8,038 nt of DNA from Streptococcus parasanguinis (GCF_901875555.1 NZ_CABFMD010000018.1:1-8038); one strand, 5' to 3'; shown: positions 1 through 6,080, counted from the stretch's first letter. Made by a program: numbers and translations. The notes: generated by a model from the letters alone, not told the origin.

Positions 1-215
1 CCATCGCTCAAGCCACCTACGACGGACAACAATTGGGAATTAAAAAAGGGGTTAAACAGGGGATTGAACAGGGAATTGAAAAAGGAATTCAAAAATCTAA
101 AACGGAGATGGCAAAAGCCATGTTAAAAGACAAACTGGATATTTCCTTTATCGCCAAATACACTGGCTTAACCAAACAAGAACTCCAACAACTTACCCAA
201 ACTACTCACATATAA
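1..215 (+). CDS. C-terminal fragment of Rpn-family (PD-(D/E)XK) nuclease/transposase-like protein, 5' end outside window
   Basis: The frame is open from the left edge (first whole codon at 3) to TAA at 213-215, so this is the 3' end of a longer gene. A TTG at 33 is in frame, but the frame continues upstream of it, so I do not treat it as the start. What is visible is an ATYDGQQ stretch, five four-residue GIxK/GIxQ units, and a C-terminal tail with a small helical segment (ISFIAKYTGLTKQELQQL). This tail is typical of Rpn-family recombination-promoting nuclease/putative transposase proteins, which commonly end in G-rich charged repeats followed by a 'IAKATGLS..EI..L' motif. The catalytic nuclease domain would lie upstream and is not in the window, so function and intactness cannot be judged. 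It converges on the sortase gene, with a shared hairpin between them. Family assignment is by recognition only. Confidence 0.7.
   Translation, partial: IAQATYDGQQLGIKKGVKQGIEQGIEKGIQKSKTEMAKAMLKDKLDISFIAKYTGLTKQELQQLTQTTHI
36..95 (+). repeat. five imperfect 12-nt in-frame tandem units (GIxK repeat)
   Basis: Five consecutive 12-nt units encode GIKK, GVKQ, GIEQ, GIEK and GIQK. The unit starts GGA/GGG ATT/GTT and ends in AA-rich codons. Such repeats in the tail of Rpn-like proteins can expand or contract by slippage. Confidence 0.8.
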
Positions 216-249
216 CAAAAAGGCCTAGCACTGCTAAGCCTTTATTTTT
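213..249. terminator. bidirectional terminator between the Rpn-like gene and the sortase gene
   Basis: An inverted repeat at 220-229 and 233-242 (AAGGCCTAGC / GCTAAGCCTT) has a 3-nt loop. It pairs fully on the minus strand with one G-U pair and has one C-A mismatch on the plus strand. A T-rich run follows on both sides: TTTATTTTTTTATT on plus, TTTTTGTTATA on minus. It lies between converging genes, so it can end both transcripts. Confidence 0.8.
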
Positions 250-1098
250 TTATTGTTGGCCACGTGTTGCCACATATTTCAATTGATCAGCATGTTTTGC
301 CACAAAATCCTTCATTTCTGAATCAGGAATTTGACGAAGGTAGAGGTTAGAACGAATGGTTTCATCCTCTTCACGACAAGTTGACAATACTAAATACTTA
401 TCAGTCGCTTTGATCTTCATATTAGGATTCTTCGTACGAGCTGACTCATAGATATTCTTCAACTGAGTGGTGAAATCTTTATCATCAGTAAAGCTTGTAC
501 GATAGAAAGCAGTGTCCTCAGGGACAATGACCAAGCCCATCGCTTCATAGTAGTATTTCCGCTCTGGTGTCTCAATCACGACATACGGATGTTGATCAAA
601 ATACTCTTGTTTGTCATAGTAGTTGACATCGTTAAACATGCGGTGGTCGCCGACCTTACTACCACGAGCATGACCAAATAGCCATGTCAAACGATCACTG
701 AAGTCTTTCTTGTTATCCATATCCATGAAGACTGTTCCCATGTATGGCTCATTCCCACCATCAAACGTCTTATTCAAATAAGTTTCATTATCTGTAGTTT
801 GTACAACAGGTTCATCCAACTCAGTACCTGGTGCGTAGACATAAGCAATTGCTTCAGGGTTAACAGCTGTTAACTGAGCAAAACGATTTTTCAAGTAATC
901 TTTTTCTTCTTGACTAGGTTCATATTTGGCTGCTTGCTTGGTTGAACTTGTTCCAGTTGTCTTTTTTGCCGTGCTAGATGACTTACTTCCTCCAAAAGGA
1001 TTAAAGAAAATAAATCCAGCAACAAGCACAACAACTGCAACAAGAGCAGCAATCACAAGGCCCAATTTAGTTGAACTTTTTTCCCCAGCTCTTTTCAT
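250..1098 (-). CDS. srtB: class B-type sortase, membrane-anchored transpeptidase
   Basis: The 282-residue protein has a short basic N-terminus, one membrane segment (about residues 12-33), an S/T/K-rich linker (38-58) and a sortase domain (about 65-275). Catalytic residues can be placed as His143 in FGHAR, Cys241 in the LSTC motif (237-241), and Arg249 eight residues after the Cys, the usual sortase spacing. The NPEAIAYVYAPGT opening, the GTVFMD strand and the long stretch between His and Cys fit class B sortases, so the extracytoplasmic catalytic domain should cleave a sorting motif and join the Thr to an amino group. The ATG at 1098 has GAGGAG nine bases upstream (1108-1113). The gene lies downstream of a secreted protein ending in LPKTSAAK, its most likely substrate. 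No promoter fits between the upstream terminator and this start, so expression probably depends on read-through. The gene symbol reflects class; orthology to a named SrtB is not proven. Confidence 0.9.
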   Translation of the reverse strand: MKRAGEKSSTKLGLVIAALVAVVVLVAGFIFFNPFGGSKSSSTAKKTTGTSSTKQAAKYEPSQEEKDYLKNRFAQLTAVNPEAIAYVYAPGTELDEPVVQTTDNETYLNKTFDGGNEPYMGTVFMDMDNKKDFSDRLTWLFGHARGSKVGDHRMFNDVNYYDKQEYFDQHPYVVIETPERKYYYEAMGLVIVPEDTAFYRTSFTDDKDFTTQLKNIYESARTKNPNMKIKATDKYLVLSTCREEDETIRSNLYLRQIPDSEMKDFVAKHADQLKYVATRGQQ

Positions 1099-1127
1099 TC
1101 AATTGATCTCCTCTTGATGATTTTTTC

Positions 1128-1159
1128 TAAAAAATAACACTGAACCCGAAGGTCCAGTG
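1128..1159 (-). terminator. UUCG-loop intrinsic terminator (possible attenuator) between substrate and sortase genes
   Basis: On the minus strand CACTGGACC pairs with GGTTCAGTG (1151-1159 with 1138-1146, one G-U pair) around a stable TTCG loop. TTATTTTTTAG follows at 1137-1128. It lies 28 bases after the substrate stop codon. The sortase ribosome binding site starts 14 bases beyond the T-run, so some transcripts must pass it if the genes share a promoter. Confidence 0.85.
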
Positions 1160-1187
1160 ATATTTTACGAGCTAATTAATAATCAAA

Positions 1188-1889
1188 TTATTTAGCTGCG
1201 CTTGTTTTTGGAAGAGCTTTACCAGCTTGAGCTGATGATGCTTTACCATCTTTAGCTGCTTTAGCCACTTTTTCAGTTTTTTGAGCTTCTGATTTAGCTT
1301 CTGATTTAGTTTGGTTGTTGTCAGAAGCTTTTACTTCTTTAGAGTTTGTGTTGATTGTTGCAGCACGGTCATCCAATTTGTATGGAAGTGTTACTGAACC
1401 GTTAGTGTACATATCAGCAGTAACTGTTACTGAACCAGTAGCTGTTACAAGTTCTTTAAAGTCTGTAGCAGTAGTACCTACACGGTATTCTACAACTTCA
1501 CCTTGGTTGAACAAACGTGGAGCTTCAGCATCACCACTTTGGTCAGTTACAGCAGAACCAATTGCAAAACCATTCAACATAAAGTCAATAGTTGCACCTG
1601 GAACTGGGCGTCCACCACCATCAAGAACAGTTACACGAACATGTTTGTTTGTATCAGCTGTTTTCACAGTGATTGGGCCATTTGTTTTACCAGAGATAAC
1701 AGCTTCAGAAGTAGCGCCAAAACGGTTGTTGTCACCTTTGTCTGTTTCAGCAGCTGGTGTTTTAACTTCTGATTTAAGACGTCCATCTGGTGTGTAAGCT
1801 CCAAATGTATCTGGACCTGTTGCAAATGCTGGTGCTGCTGCTGCAAATACTGCAAGAGCTGCTACTGATGATAATAAAACTTTTTTCAT
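1188..1889 (-). CDS. secreted Ig-like-domain protein ending in an LPKTS motif, probable sortase B substrate
   Basis: The 233-residue protein has a clear signal peptide (MKK, hydrophobic 4-20, likely cleavage after AFA at 21-23). A beta-rich middle region (about 82-170) carries VTVLDGGGRPVPGATIDF and a TDQSGDA turn, like bacterial Ig-like or carboxypeptidase-regulatory-like folds. A K/A/S/E-rich low-complexity tail (about 184-225) follows, ending in LPKTSAAK (226-233). LPKTS resembles a sortase motif, but no hydrophobic segment or basic tail follows. Only 28 bases separate the stop from the terminator stem, and I see no lost anchor in other frames. There is no cysteine. The start at ATG 1889 has AAGGAGA (1897-1903) seven bases upstream and a near-consensus promoter. 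The sortase gene follows directly. It could be a non-canonical sortase substrate or a freely secreted surface-associated protein. I do not recognise a named homologue. Confidence 0.9.
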   Translation of the reverse strand: MKKVLLSSVAALAVFAAAAPAFATGPDTFGAYTPDGRLKSEVKTPAAETDKGDNNRFGATSEAVISGKTNGPITVKTADTNKHVRVTVLDGGGRPVPGATIDFMLNGFAIGSAVTDQSGDAEAPRLFNQGEVVEYRVGTTATDFKELVTATGSVTVTADMYTNGSVTLPYKLDDRAATINTNSKEVKASDNNQTKSEAKSEAQKTEKVAKAAKDGKASSAQAGKALPKTSAAK

Positions 1890-1924
1890 TGTTTTATCTC
1901 CTTTTTTCTTTTCAAAAATTATTC

Positions 1925-1937
1925 GTTACTTCGTAAC
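1925..1937 (-). promoter_or_regulatory. hairpin at the predicted 5' end of the substrate mRNA
   Basis: GTTAC-GAA-GTAAC forms a 5-bp stem with a 3-base loop. It begins close to the transcription start expected about 7 bases after the -10 box. A stem at the extreme 5' end can protect an mRNA from decay; that role is inferred. Confidence 0.4.
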
Positions 1938-1942
1938 TATGA

Positions 1943-1954
1943 CTAGTATACTAG
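1943..1954. promoter_or_regulatory. perfect 12-bp palindrome over the -10 box (operator candidate)
   Basis: CTAGTATACTAG is self-complementary and contains the whole -10 hexamer. A dimeric repressor could bind here, or the symmetry may be chance from TATACT plus flanking TAG. No regulator is encoded in the window. Confidence 0.35.
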
Positions 1955-1973
1955 GATATTCTTCCCATGTCAA
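1945..1973 (-). promoter_or_regulatory. near-consensus sigma-A promoter of the secreted substrate gene
   Basis: The -35 box TTGACA (1968-1973, perfect) and -10 box TATACT (1945-1950, one mismatch) are separated by exactly 17 bases. A/T tracts upstream (about 1977-2005) resemble an UP element. The start would fall near 1938, giving a leader of about 49 bases. This is the strongest promoter I can see in the window. Confidence 0.9.
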
Positions 1974-2062
1974 GACTTTTTCTTTAAAAATTTAAAAAAA
2001 TTTTAAGGTTTTGATCTATTTGAAAGATGAAAGTACGAAAGCGTAACGTTTCTAAACGAATC

Positions 2063-2203
2063 CTATTTTACCACTTCATTTTTAGGTAATCGTTTCTTGG
2101 GCAAACTAGGATCCGCCTTTGCTTCTAATTCTTTAGCTGCTTGAACCAATTTTTTTCGTTTCTTTTCTTTTTTTAGATCTTTCAACCATTTAACAATTTC
2201 CAT
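2063..2203 (-). CDS. small highly basic protein of 46 residues, unknown function
   Basis: ATG at 2203 to TAG at 2063-2065. The start has AGGAG seven bases upstream (2211-2215), which is good evidence of translation. The product begins MEIVKWLKDLKKEKKRKK, continues with an alanine/glutamate helix (about 20-30), then PSLPKKRLPKNEVVK. It is very lysine-rich, has no cysteine, signal peptide or membrane segment, and is probably a charged helical cytoplasmic protein. The ribosome binding site abuts the T-run of the prs terminator, so it is likely expressed by read-through from prs. It precedes the promoter of the secreted substrate gene but is not obviously in that operon. I do not recognise a family. 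Confidence 0.75.
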   Translation of the reverse strand: MEIVKWLKDLKKEKKRKKLVQAAKELEAKADPSLPKKRLPKNEVVK

Positions 2204-2215
2204 ATATTTTCTCCT

Positions 2216-2243
2216 AAACAAAAGAGGCCTTTAGTTTGGCCTC
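2216..2243 (-). terminator. prs terminator, directly followed by the small ORF's ribosome binding site
   Basis: On the minus strand GAGGCC (2243-2238) pairs with GGCCTC (2229-2224) around an 8-base loop, followed by TTTTGTTT (2223-2216). It starts 8 bases after the prs stop codon. The T-run touches AGGAG of the next gene, so termination is probably partial. Confidence 0.8.
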
Positions 2244-2251
2244 CTCATATC

Positions 2252-3226
2252 TTAACTCTTTTTCGCATTTCCTGTTTCAAACAAAGGTGAAAGAGGACGA
2301 TTTTCATGAATACGCACAATTGCTTCAGCAAGGAGTTTGGCAATTGAAATTTGCTCAATCTTATCAATCAATCGACCTTCCGATAGATAAATCGTATCCA
2401 ATACAACCAGCTTCTTAATGGCTGATTTTTGAATGTTGTCCATCGCTGGGCCTGATAAAACTGGGTGAGTACAGCTTGCATAAACCTCTACAGCACCCGC
2501 TTCTGCAAGGGCATCCGCCGCATGACAGATTGTACCAGCTGTATCAATCATATCATCAATCAAAATACAAGTCTTTCCTTCAACACTCCCAATGATATTC
2601 ATGACTTCACTCGTATTCATCTTATCGACACTTCGACGTTTATCAATAATCGCTATCGGTGTCTTCAAAAATTCTGCCAACTTCCGAGCACGAGTCACAC
2701 CACCATGGTCTGGACTGACAACAACATAGTCTTTTCCAATCATCCCGCGACGTTCGAAATAGTCTGCGATCAAAGGCGCCCCCATCAAGTGATCCACAGG
2801 AATATCAAAGAAACCTTGAATCTGAGCGGCGTGCAAATCAATTGTCAACAGACGATCAACTCCAGCAACCTCAAGCATATTGGCTACCAACTTAGAAGTG
2901 ATCGGTTCACGAGCTCGAGCTTTCCGGTCTTGACGAGCATAGCCATAATACGGCATCACTACATTAATAGATTGCGCACTAGCCCGTTTCAAGGCATCTA
3001 CCATAATCAAAATTTCCATTAGATTATCATTAACCGGTGAGCTAGTGGATTGCAAAATATAAACATCTTTCCCACGGATTGATTCTTCAATATTAACCTG
3101 AATTTCTCCATCAGAAAATTGACGAACCGTTGACTTTCCAAGCGGTAGTCCCATTTCACGAGACACACGTTGAGCCAATTCTTGATTTGACGACAAAGCA
3201 AAGAGCATTAAATCAGAAAATGACAT
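2252..3226 (-). CDS. prs: ribose-phosphate pyrophosphokinase (PRPP synthase)
   Basis: Makes 5-phosphoribosyl-1-pyrophosphate from ribose 5-phosphate and ATP in the cytoplasm, feeding purine, pyrimidine, NAD, histidine and tryptophan synthesis. The 324-residue length is normal. Visible class I motifs are the FSDGE ribose/ATP region (37-41), the [16 protein letters not shown] flexible active-site segment (93-108), the [11 protein letters not shown] metal/active-site region with His132, the IDKRR catalytic loop (Lys196), and the PRPP-binding loop [10 protein letters not shown] (223-232). ATG at 3226 has GGAGG five to six bases upstream, which supports this start. The gene has its own promoter (3289-3317) and its own terminator (2216-2243), so it is mainly monocistronic with possible read-through into the small ORF. 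Nothing looks damaged. Streptococci may carry a second prs-like gene; which paralogue this is depends on the rest of the genome. Confidence 0.98.
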   Translation of the reverse strand: MSFSDLMLFALSSNQELAQRVSREMGLPLGKSTVRQFSDGEIQVNIEESIRGKDVYILQSTSSPVNDNLMEILIMVDALKRASAQSINVVMPYYGYARQDRKARAREPITSKLVANMLEVAGVDRLLTIDLHAAQIQGFFDIPVDHLMGAPLIADYFERRGMIGKDYVVVSPDHGGVTRARKLAEFLKTPIAIIDKRRSVDKMNTSEVMNIIGSVEGKTCILIDDMIDTAGTICHAADALAEAGAVEVYASCTHPVLSGPAMDNIQKSAIKKLVVLDTIYLSEGRLIDKIEQISIAKLLAEAIVRIHENRPLSPLFETGNAKKS

Positions 3227-3244
3227 GATTTCCTCCAGTAAAAT

Positions 3245-3271
3245 CTAAAAACCATATTGTACAGTCAGCAC
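3245..3271 (-). other. possible 8-codon leader ORF in the prs 5' untranslated region
   Basis: GTG at 3271 follows AGGAG by six bases and reads MLTVQYGF before TAG at 3245-3247, ahead of the prs ribosome binding site. The Shine-Dalgarno would sit at the very 5' end of the predicted transcript, which weakens the case. Confidence 0.25.
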
Positions 3272-3288
3272 AAATTTCTCCTGTAAAC

Positions 3289-3317
3289 ATTTTATCGCTT
3301 TTTAAACAAATATTCAA
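3289..3317 (-). promoter_or_regulatory. prs promoter
   Basis: The -35 box TTGAAT (3312-3317) and -10 box TAAAAT (3289-3294) are 17 bases apart, in AT-rich DNA. The start would be near 3282, giving a leader of about 55 bases. No obvious purine-box operator is visible. Confidence 0.75.
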
Positions 3318-3365
3318 ATATTAATTTATGGAAATTACAAAATCTATCACTACCTAAATTCACTC

Positions 3366-3395
3366 AAAAAAGAAGCAGAACAAATGTTCTGCTTC
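3366..3395 (-). terminator. strong intrinsic terminator of pcsB
   Basis: A perfect 10-bp stem GAAGCAGAAC / GTTCTGCTTC (3386-3395 with 3372-3381) with a 4-base loop is followed by six Ts (3371-3366). It lies 10 bases after the pcsB stop and isolates prs from pcsB. Confidence 0.95.
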
Positions 3396-3405
3396 AGTGT
3401 AATTC

Positions 3406-4647
3406 TTAGTTTGGATAGATATAAGTAACAGTTCCTTGTGCTGTTGTTGGGTTAAACCAACCACGGTAGTTACCAATACTACGGATACCATTGTAGTTAG
3501 ACTCAGAGACTTGGATACTTGTTGTAGATTGAACAGCTGTAACGACTGCTACGTGTCCATATCCACCATCATTCCAACATGCAATAGCACCAACTTGTGG
3601 TTGAGATCCTGTACGGAATCCTGCTGCTGCTGCACTTGCTGCCCATTGTCCACCATTACCCCAGTAATCACCTGCCCATGGAGCCAATGTCTTCGCACCC
3701 CAAGTACATTCACCTACTGGATAAGAAGAAGCAGATGAGCTGTATGTAGGACGAGAAGTAGTAGCTACTGGAGCTGCAGCTGCTTGAGTTTGAACAGCAG
3801 GTTGAGCTGCTGCTTGAGTTTGTGCAGCCGCTGGTGTTGCAGCAGGTGTTTGAGCTGCTGCCTGAACTTGCGCTTGAAGAGTTGTATTAGCAGAAGCTTT
3901 TACAGCTGCTTGTTGTTCTTTTTGTTTTGCACGGTAAGCTGCTTCAGCCGCTGCCGCTGCTGCTGCTGCTTTTTCAGCTTCAGCTTTTTGTTGCAACAAA
4001 GCATTCTTTTCGTTTTCAGCAGTTGATTTTTCAGCAGCCAAGTTCAATTGTGCTACTTTCAACTCAGCTTCTTTTGTTGACAAAGCTTGCGCATCATCTT
4101 CTAATTGCTGTTTGTTTGCAATGACAGTATTGATAGCATCGTTGTTTTCTTTTTGTTTTTGTGCAATGTCTTCTTTATCACGTTTTTGCTCTTGCAACAT
4201 TTTGTTGTTAGCATCTGCAATTTCATTCATAGCAGAAATACGTGAGATAGCTTCTGTCAAAGATCCAGAGCTAACAATCGCATTAATATAGCTTGTTGCA
4301 GTCCCAGTTGTTTGAGCACTACGTGCTTGATTTGCAAGTGATTCTTGACGAGCAACAATATTTTTTGACAACTCATCGATCTCAGCAGATAATTTTTCAG
4401 ATTCGTCATTCAAACGATCATTTTCAGCCTGAAGATCTGCTTGTTGTTTCTTGATTTCAGATACTTGGCCTTGAATTTGATCTACTTGAGCTTGCGCACC
4501 TTGTTGTTGTTGATTAATACTATTGATTTTGTTATCTTGAGCAGCAATCTTATCATCTGTCGAGTCAGCTGATACTCCAGCTACAACAGAACCTTGTGAT
4601 AAAGCTACTGTACTCAATAAGATTGTGGCAAATAATTTTTTCTTCAT
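3406..4647 (-). CDS. pcsB: PcsB, secreted peptidoglycan hydrolase for cell separation (coiled coil plus CHAP domain)
   Basis: PcsB splits septal peptidoglycan during division and is activated by the FtsEX complex through its coiled coil. The 413-residue protein has a signal peptide (cleavage probably after VSA27), a long coiled-coil domain (about 30-225, QQQ/QVDQIQ/LQAEN heptads), an Ala/Gln/Thr/Pro linker (about 226-308) and a C-terminal CHAP domain (309-413). Catalytic Cys314 (GECTWG), His365 (GYGHVAVV) and Glu382 (VSESNY) have the same spacing (51 and 17) as the triad I recall for the pneumococcal protein. The linker makes it about 20 residues longer than the pneumococcal one. The ATG at 4647 has AAAGGG (4660-4665) 12 bases upstream, a longer than usual spacing. 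The promoter carries a WalR box, fitting WalRK/VicRK control of this often essential gene. Its neighbours mreD and mreC are also cell-wall genes. Confidence 0.98.
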   Translation of the reverse strand: MKKKLFATILLSTVALSQGSVVAGVSADSTDDKIAAQDNKINSINQQQQGAQAQVDQIQGQVSEIKKQQADLQAENDRLNDESEKLSAEIDELSKNIVARQESLANQARSAQTTGTATSYINAIVSSGSLTEAISRISAMNEIADANNKMLQEQKRDKEDIAQKQKENNDAINTVIANKQQLEDDAQALSTKEAELKVAQLNLAAEKSTAENEKNALLQQKAEAEKAAAAAAAAEAAYRAKQKEQQAAVKASANTTLQAQVQAAAQTPAATPAAAQTQAAAQPAVQTQAAAAPVATTSRPTYSSSASSYPVGECTWGAKTLAPWAGDYWGNGGQWAASAAAAGFRTGSQPQVGAIACWNDGGYGHVAVVTAVQSTTSIQVSESNYNGIRSIGNYRGWFNPTTAQGTVTYIYPN

Positions 4648-4682
4648 TAGATAAATTTTCCCTTTCTAATAAGACACTAACT

Positions 4683-4688
4683 AGTATA
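4683..4688 (-). promoter_or_regulatory. pcsB promoter -10 box, with no good -35
   Basis: TATACT lies about 36 bases upstream of the pcsB start codon. Seventeen bases further up is ATATAA, a poor -35, and the WalR box overlaps that position. This is the layout expected of an activator-dependent promoter. Confidence 0.7.
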
Positions 4689-4709
4689 ACAAATTTTTTG
4701 AAAATTTAT

Positions 4710-4726
4710 ATTACGCTATTGTTACA
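4710..4726 (-). promoter_or_regulatory. WalR (VicR) binding box upstream of pcsB
   Basis: The minus strand reads TGTAAC-AATAG-CGTAAT. This matches the known WalR direct repeat (TGTWAH, five bases, TGTWAH) at all but one position. It overlaps the place of the missing -35 box. pcsB is an established WalRK target in pneumococcus, so the call rests on both sequence and knowledge. Confidence 0.85.
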
Positions 4727-4740
4727 TTTTTATTTCGAGT

Positions 4741-5241
4741 TTATAAATAAATCTTTTCAAGTAAAGGCTGCAATACGATCAATAGCAGCACATTCAAAAT
4801 TAAACTTGGTGCAATTTGGTAAATAATTAGTGTGACCCAGTTGAATTTTATACCAATAAAAAGAATCAAAAGAAGATTGGTTAAAAACTGAAATAATAGA
4901 ATCGTTAATAAAAATGTAAAAAAACGAGTCAATCGATTGACCAAAATAATTTGATTACACCGATAAAAAATCACCTGTATTAAAGGGAAGACTAGGAAGG
5001 CAATTCCTATAGTGTGAAAAAAATACACATCAAAACAAAAACCAAAAAGGATTCCCCACCAAATACTAGCTATCTCCGAGAAATAGAGACTCAATAACAT
5101 AAAACCATATAGAAATAAAAATGAAGTAGGTTCAAATGGGTCTGGACAGAAACGAGAAATAAGAAAAGAGATTTGCCCGTCAACAAATAAAAATAAGAAT
5201 AAGATTAAAGGGAAAAAATAGTACTTACGTATGACTTTCAC
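4741..5241 (-). CDS. mreD: MreD, membrane protein of the elongation machinery
   Basis: MreD works with MreC in the membrane to guide peripheral peptidoglycan synthesis in streptococci. From the chosen start the product has 166 residues, a normal length, and is almost wholly hydrophobic with about five to six membrane segments. The family motif GILFGFCFD (63-71) with Asp71 is present. I chose GTG at 5241: it has GGAG six bases upstream (5248-5251), whereas the in-frame TTG at 5253 overlaps mreC and lies within that Shine-Dalgarno. The GTG is one base past the mreC stop, so the two are almost certainly co-translated. No convincing terminator follows before the pcsB promoter, so read-through into pcsB is possible. 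Confidence 0.92.
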   Translation of the reverse strand: MKVIRKYYFFPLILFLFLFVDGQISFLISRFCPDPFEPTSFLFLYGFMLLSLYFSEIASIWWGILFGFCFDVYFFHTIGIAFLVFPLIQVIFYRCNQIILVNRLTRFFTFLLTILLFQFLTNLLLILFIGIKFNWVTLIIYQIAPSLILNVLLLIVLQPLLEKIYL

Positions 5242-5242
5242 G

Positions 5243-6061
5243 CTACTCTCCAATCAATAGTACATAACGATTGACATCTAAATTAGCCTTTGGTTTCACA
5301 CGAATTTCTTGTCCTAACTGATCAGATGCCTTTTGAGTAGAAGTCACCGTACCAAGAGGTAAGTCACTACTCTTGTATTTTCCTAAGCCACTTGTTGAAA
5401 CGAGTGATCCTTTTTTAATTTCAATTGGATCTCCAATTTGCAACAACCGAAACTCACCCGTCTTCTCGTCATAACCATTTAATAAAGCAAAAATAGATTG
5501 ACCTTGACTCTCAATTTTAAACGTCAGGTGTTGTGATGAAATAGTATCTTCGACTAATAATTTCACTTTACTAGAATGCTTCTCTATACTTTCTACCACA
5601 CCAATGACACCACCAGATGAAAGAACAAACATGGAATCAGAAATTCCATCCGAACCACCCTTATCAATAACAAATTCCTGATCCCAAGAACCGTAATTAC
5701 GGTCAATAATCTCACTAACAATTTGTTTAGAACCAGACACAGAATTTTTGATAGCCAACAAATCTTTTAATTCTCTATTTTCTGATTCCAAACGACTAAG
5801 TTTTGACTGGTCAATATCCTTTTCATAAAGACGTGATTTCAAGGAGCGGTTTTCATCATTCAATTCAGATAAATTTTTTAAATCTTTTGCCTTAGATTCC
5901 ACAAGAACAAATGGTACCGATACCACCTTATCAACCATAGCTAATAGATCAGAAGATTTTAAAACAATCGAAGTTCTAACAGATGGAAAAAGAAATAAAA
6001 TTCCTGAAACAGTTAAAACAAATACAAAACTAAAAATTTTAAAAAAACGATTCAAGAACAT
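5243..6061 (-). CDS. mreC: MreC, cell-shape/elongation scaffold protein
   Basis: MreC is a single-pass membrane protein that organises peripheral cell-wall synthesis with MreD, RodZ and PBPs. From ATG 6061 the product has 272 residues: a short N-terminus, a membrane helix (about 8-26), a coiled coil (about 55-105, LNDENRSLKSRL and LESENRELKDLL) and the beta-domain pair (about 110-270) with the family segment RNYGSWDQEFVIDKGGSDGI. I chose ATG 6061 because GAAGG lies eight bases upstream (6070-6074). The longer reading from TTG 6109 would start inside the terminator hairpin of the tRNA operon and adds 16 unlikely residues. The gene lies 62 bases after the last tRNA, with no room for a separate promoter beyond the terminator. 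mreD follows after one base. Confidence 0.95.
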   Translation of the reverse strand: MFLNRFFKIFSFVFVLTVSGILFLFPSVRTSIVLKSSDLLAMVDKVVSVPFVLVESKAKDLKNLSELNDENRSLKSRLYEKDIDQSKLSRLESENRELKDLLAIKNSVSGSKQIVSEIIDRNYGSWDQEFVIDKGGSDGISDSMFVLSSGGVIGVVESIEKHSSKVKLLVEDTISSQHLTFKIESQGQSIFALLNGYDEKTGEFRLLQIGDPIEIKKGSLVSTSGLGKYKSSDLPLGTVTSTQKASDQLGQEIRVKPKANLDVNRYVLLIGE

Positions 6062-6080
6062 AGACAAAACCTTCAAAAAT

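Noticed and set aside
1315..1797. Plus-strand ORF of 160 codons opposite the secreted substrate gene
   Set aside because: It lies wholly antisense to a gene with signal peptide, promoter and ribosome binding site. It has no Shine-Dalgarno or recognisable domain and looks like a codon-bias shadow.
1920..1931. Possible competence (ComX) box near AACGAATA in the substrate leader
   Set aside because: One mismatch to TACGAATA, located downstream of the predicted start site, and no suitable spacing to the gene. Likely chance.
2465..3022. Plus-strand ORF of 185 codons opposite prs
   Set aside because: It is fully antisense to conserved prs, has no ribosome binding site, and its sequence resembles no family. 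It is open only because of prs codon use.
3436..4124. Cysteine-rich plus-strand ORFs opposite pcsB
   Set aside because: Cys/Leu/Ser runs come from the complement of Ala/Gln-rich pcsB codons. No start signals are present.
5242..5253. mreD start at TTG 5253
   Set aside because: The TTG falls inside the Shine-Dalgarno that serves GTG 5241, and I see no ribosome binding site at good spacing before it.
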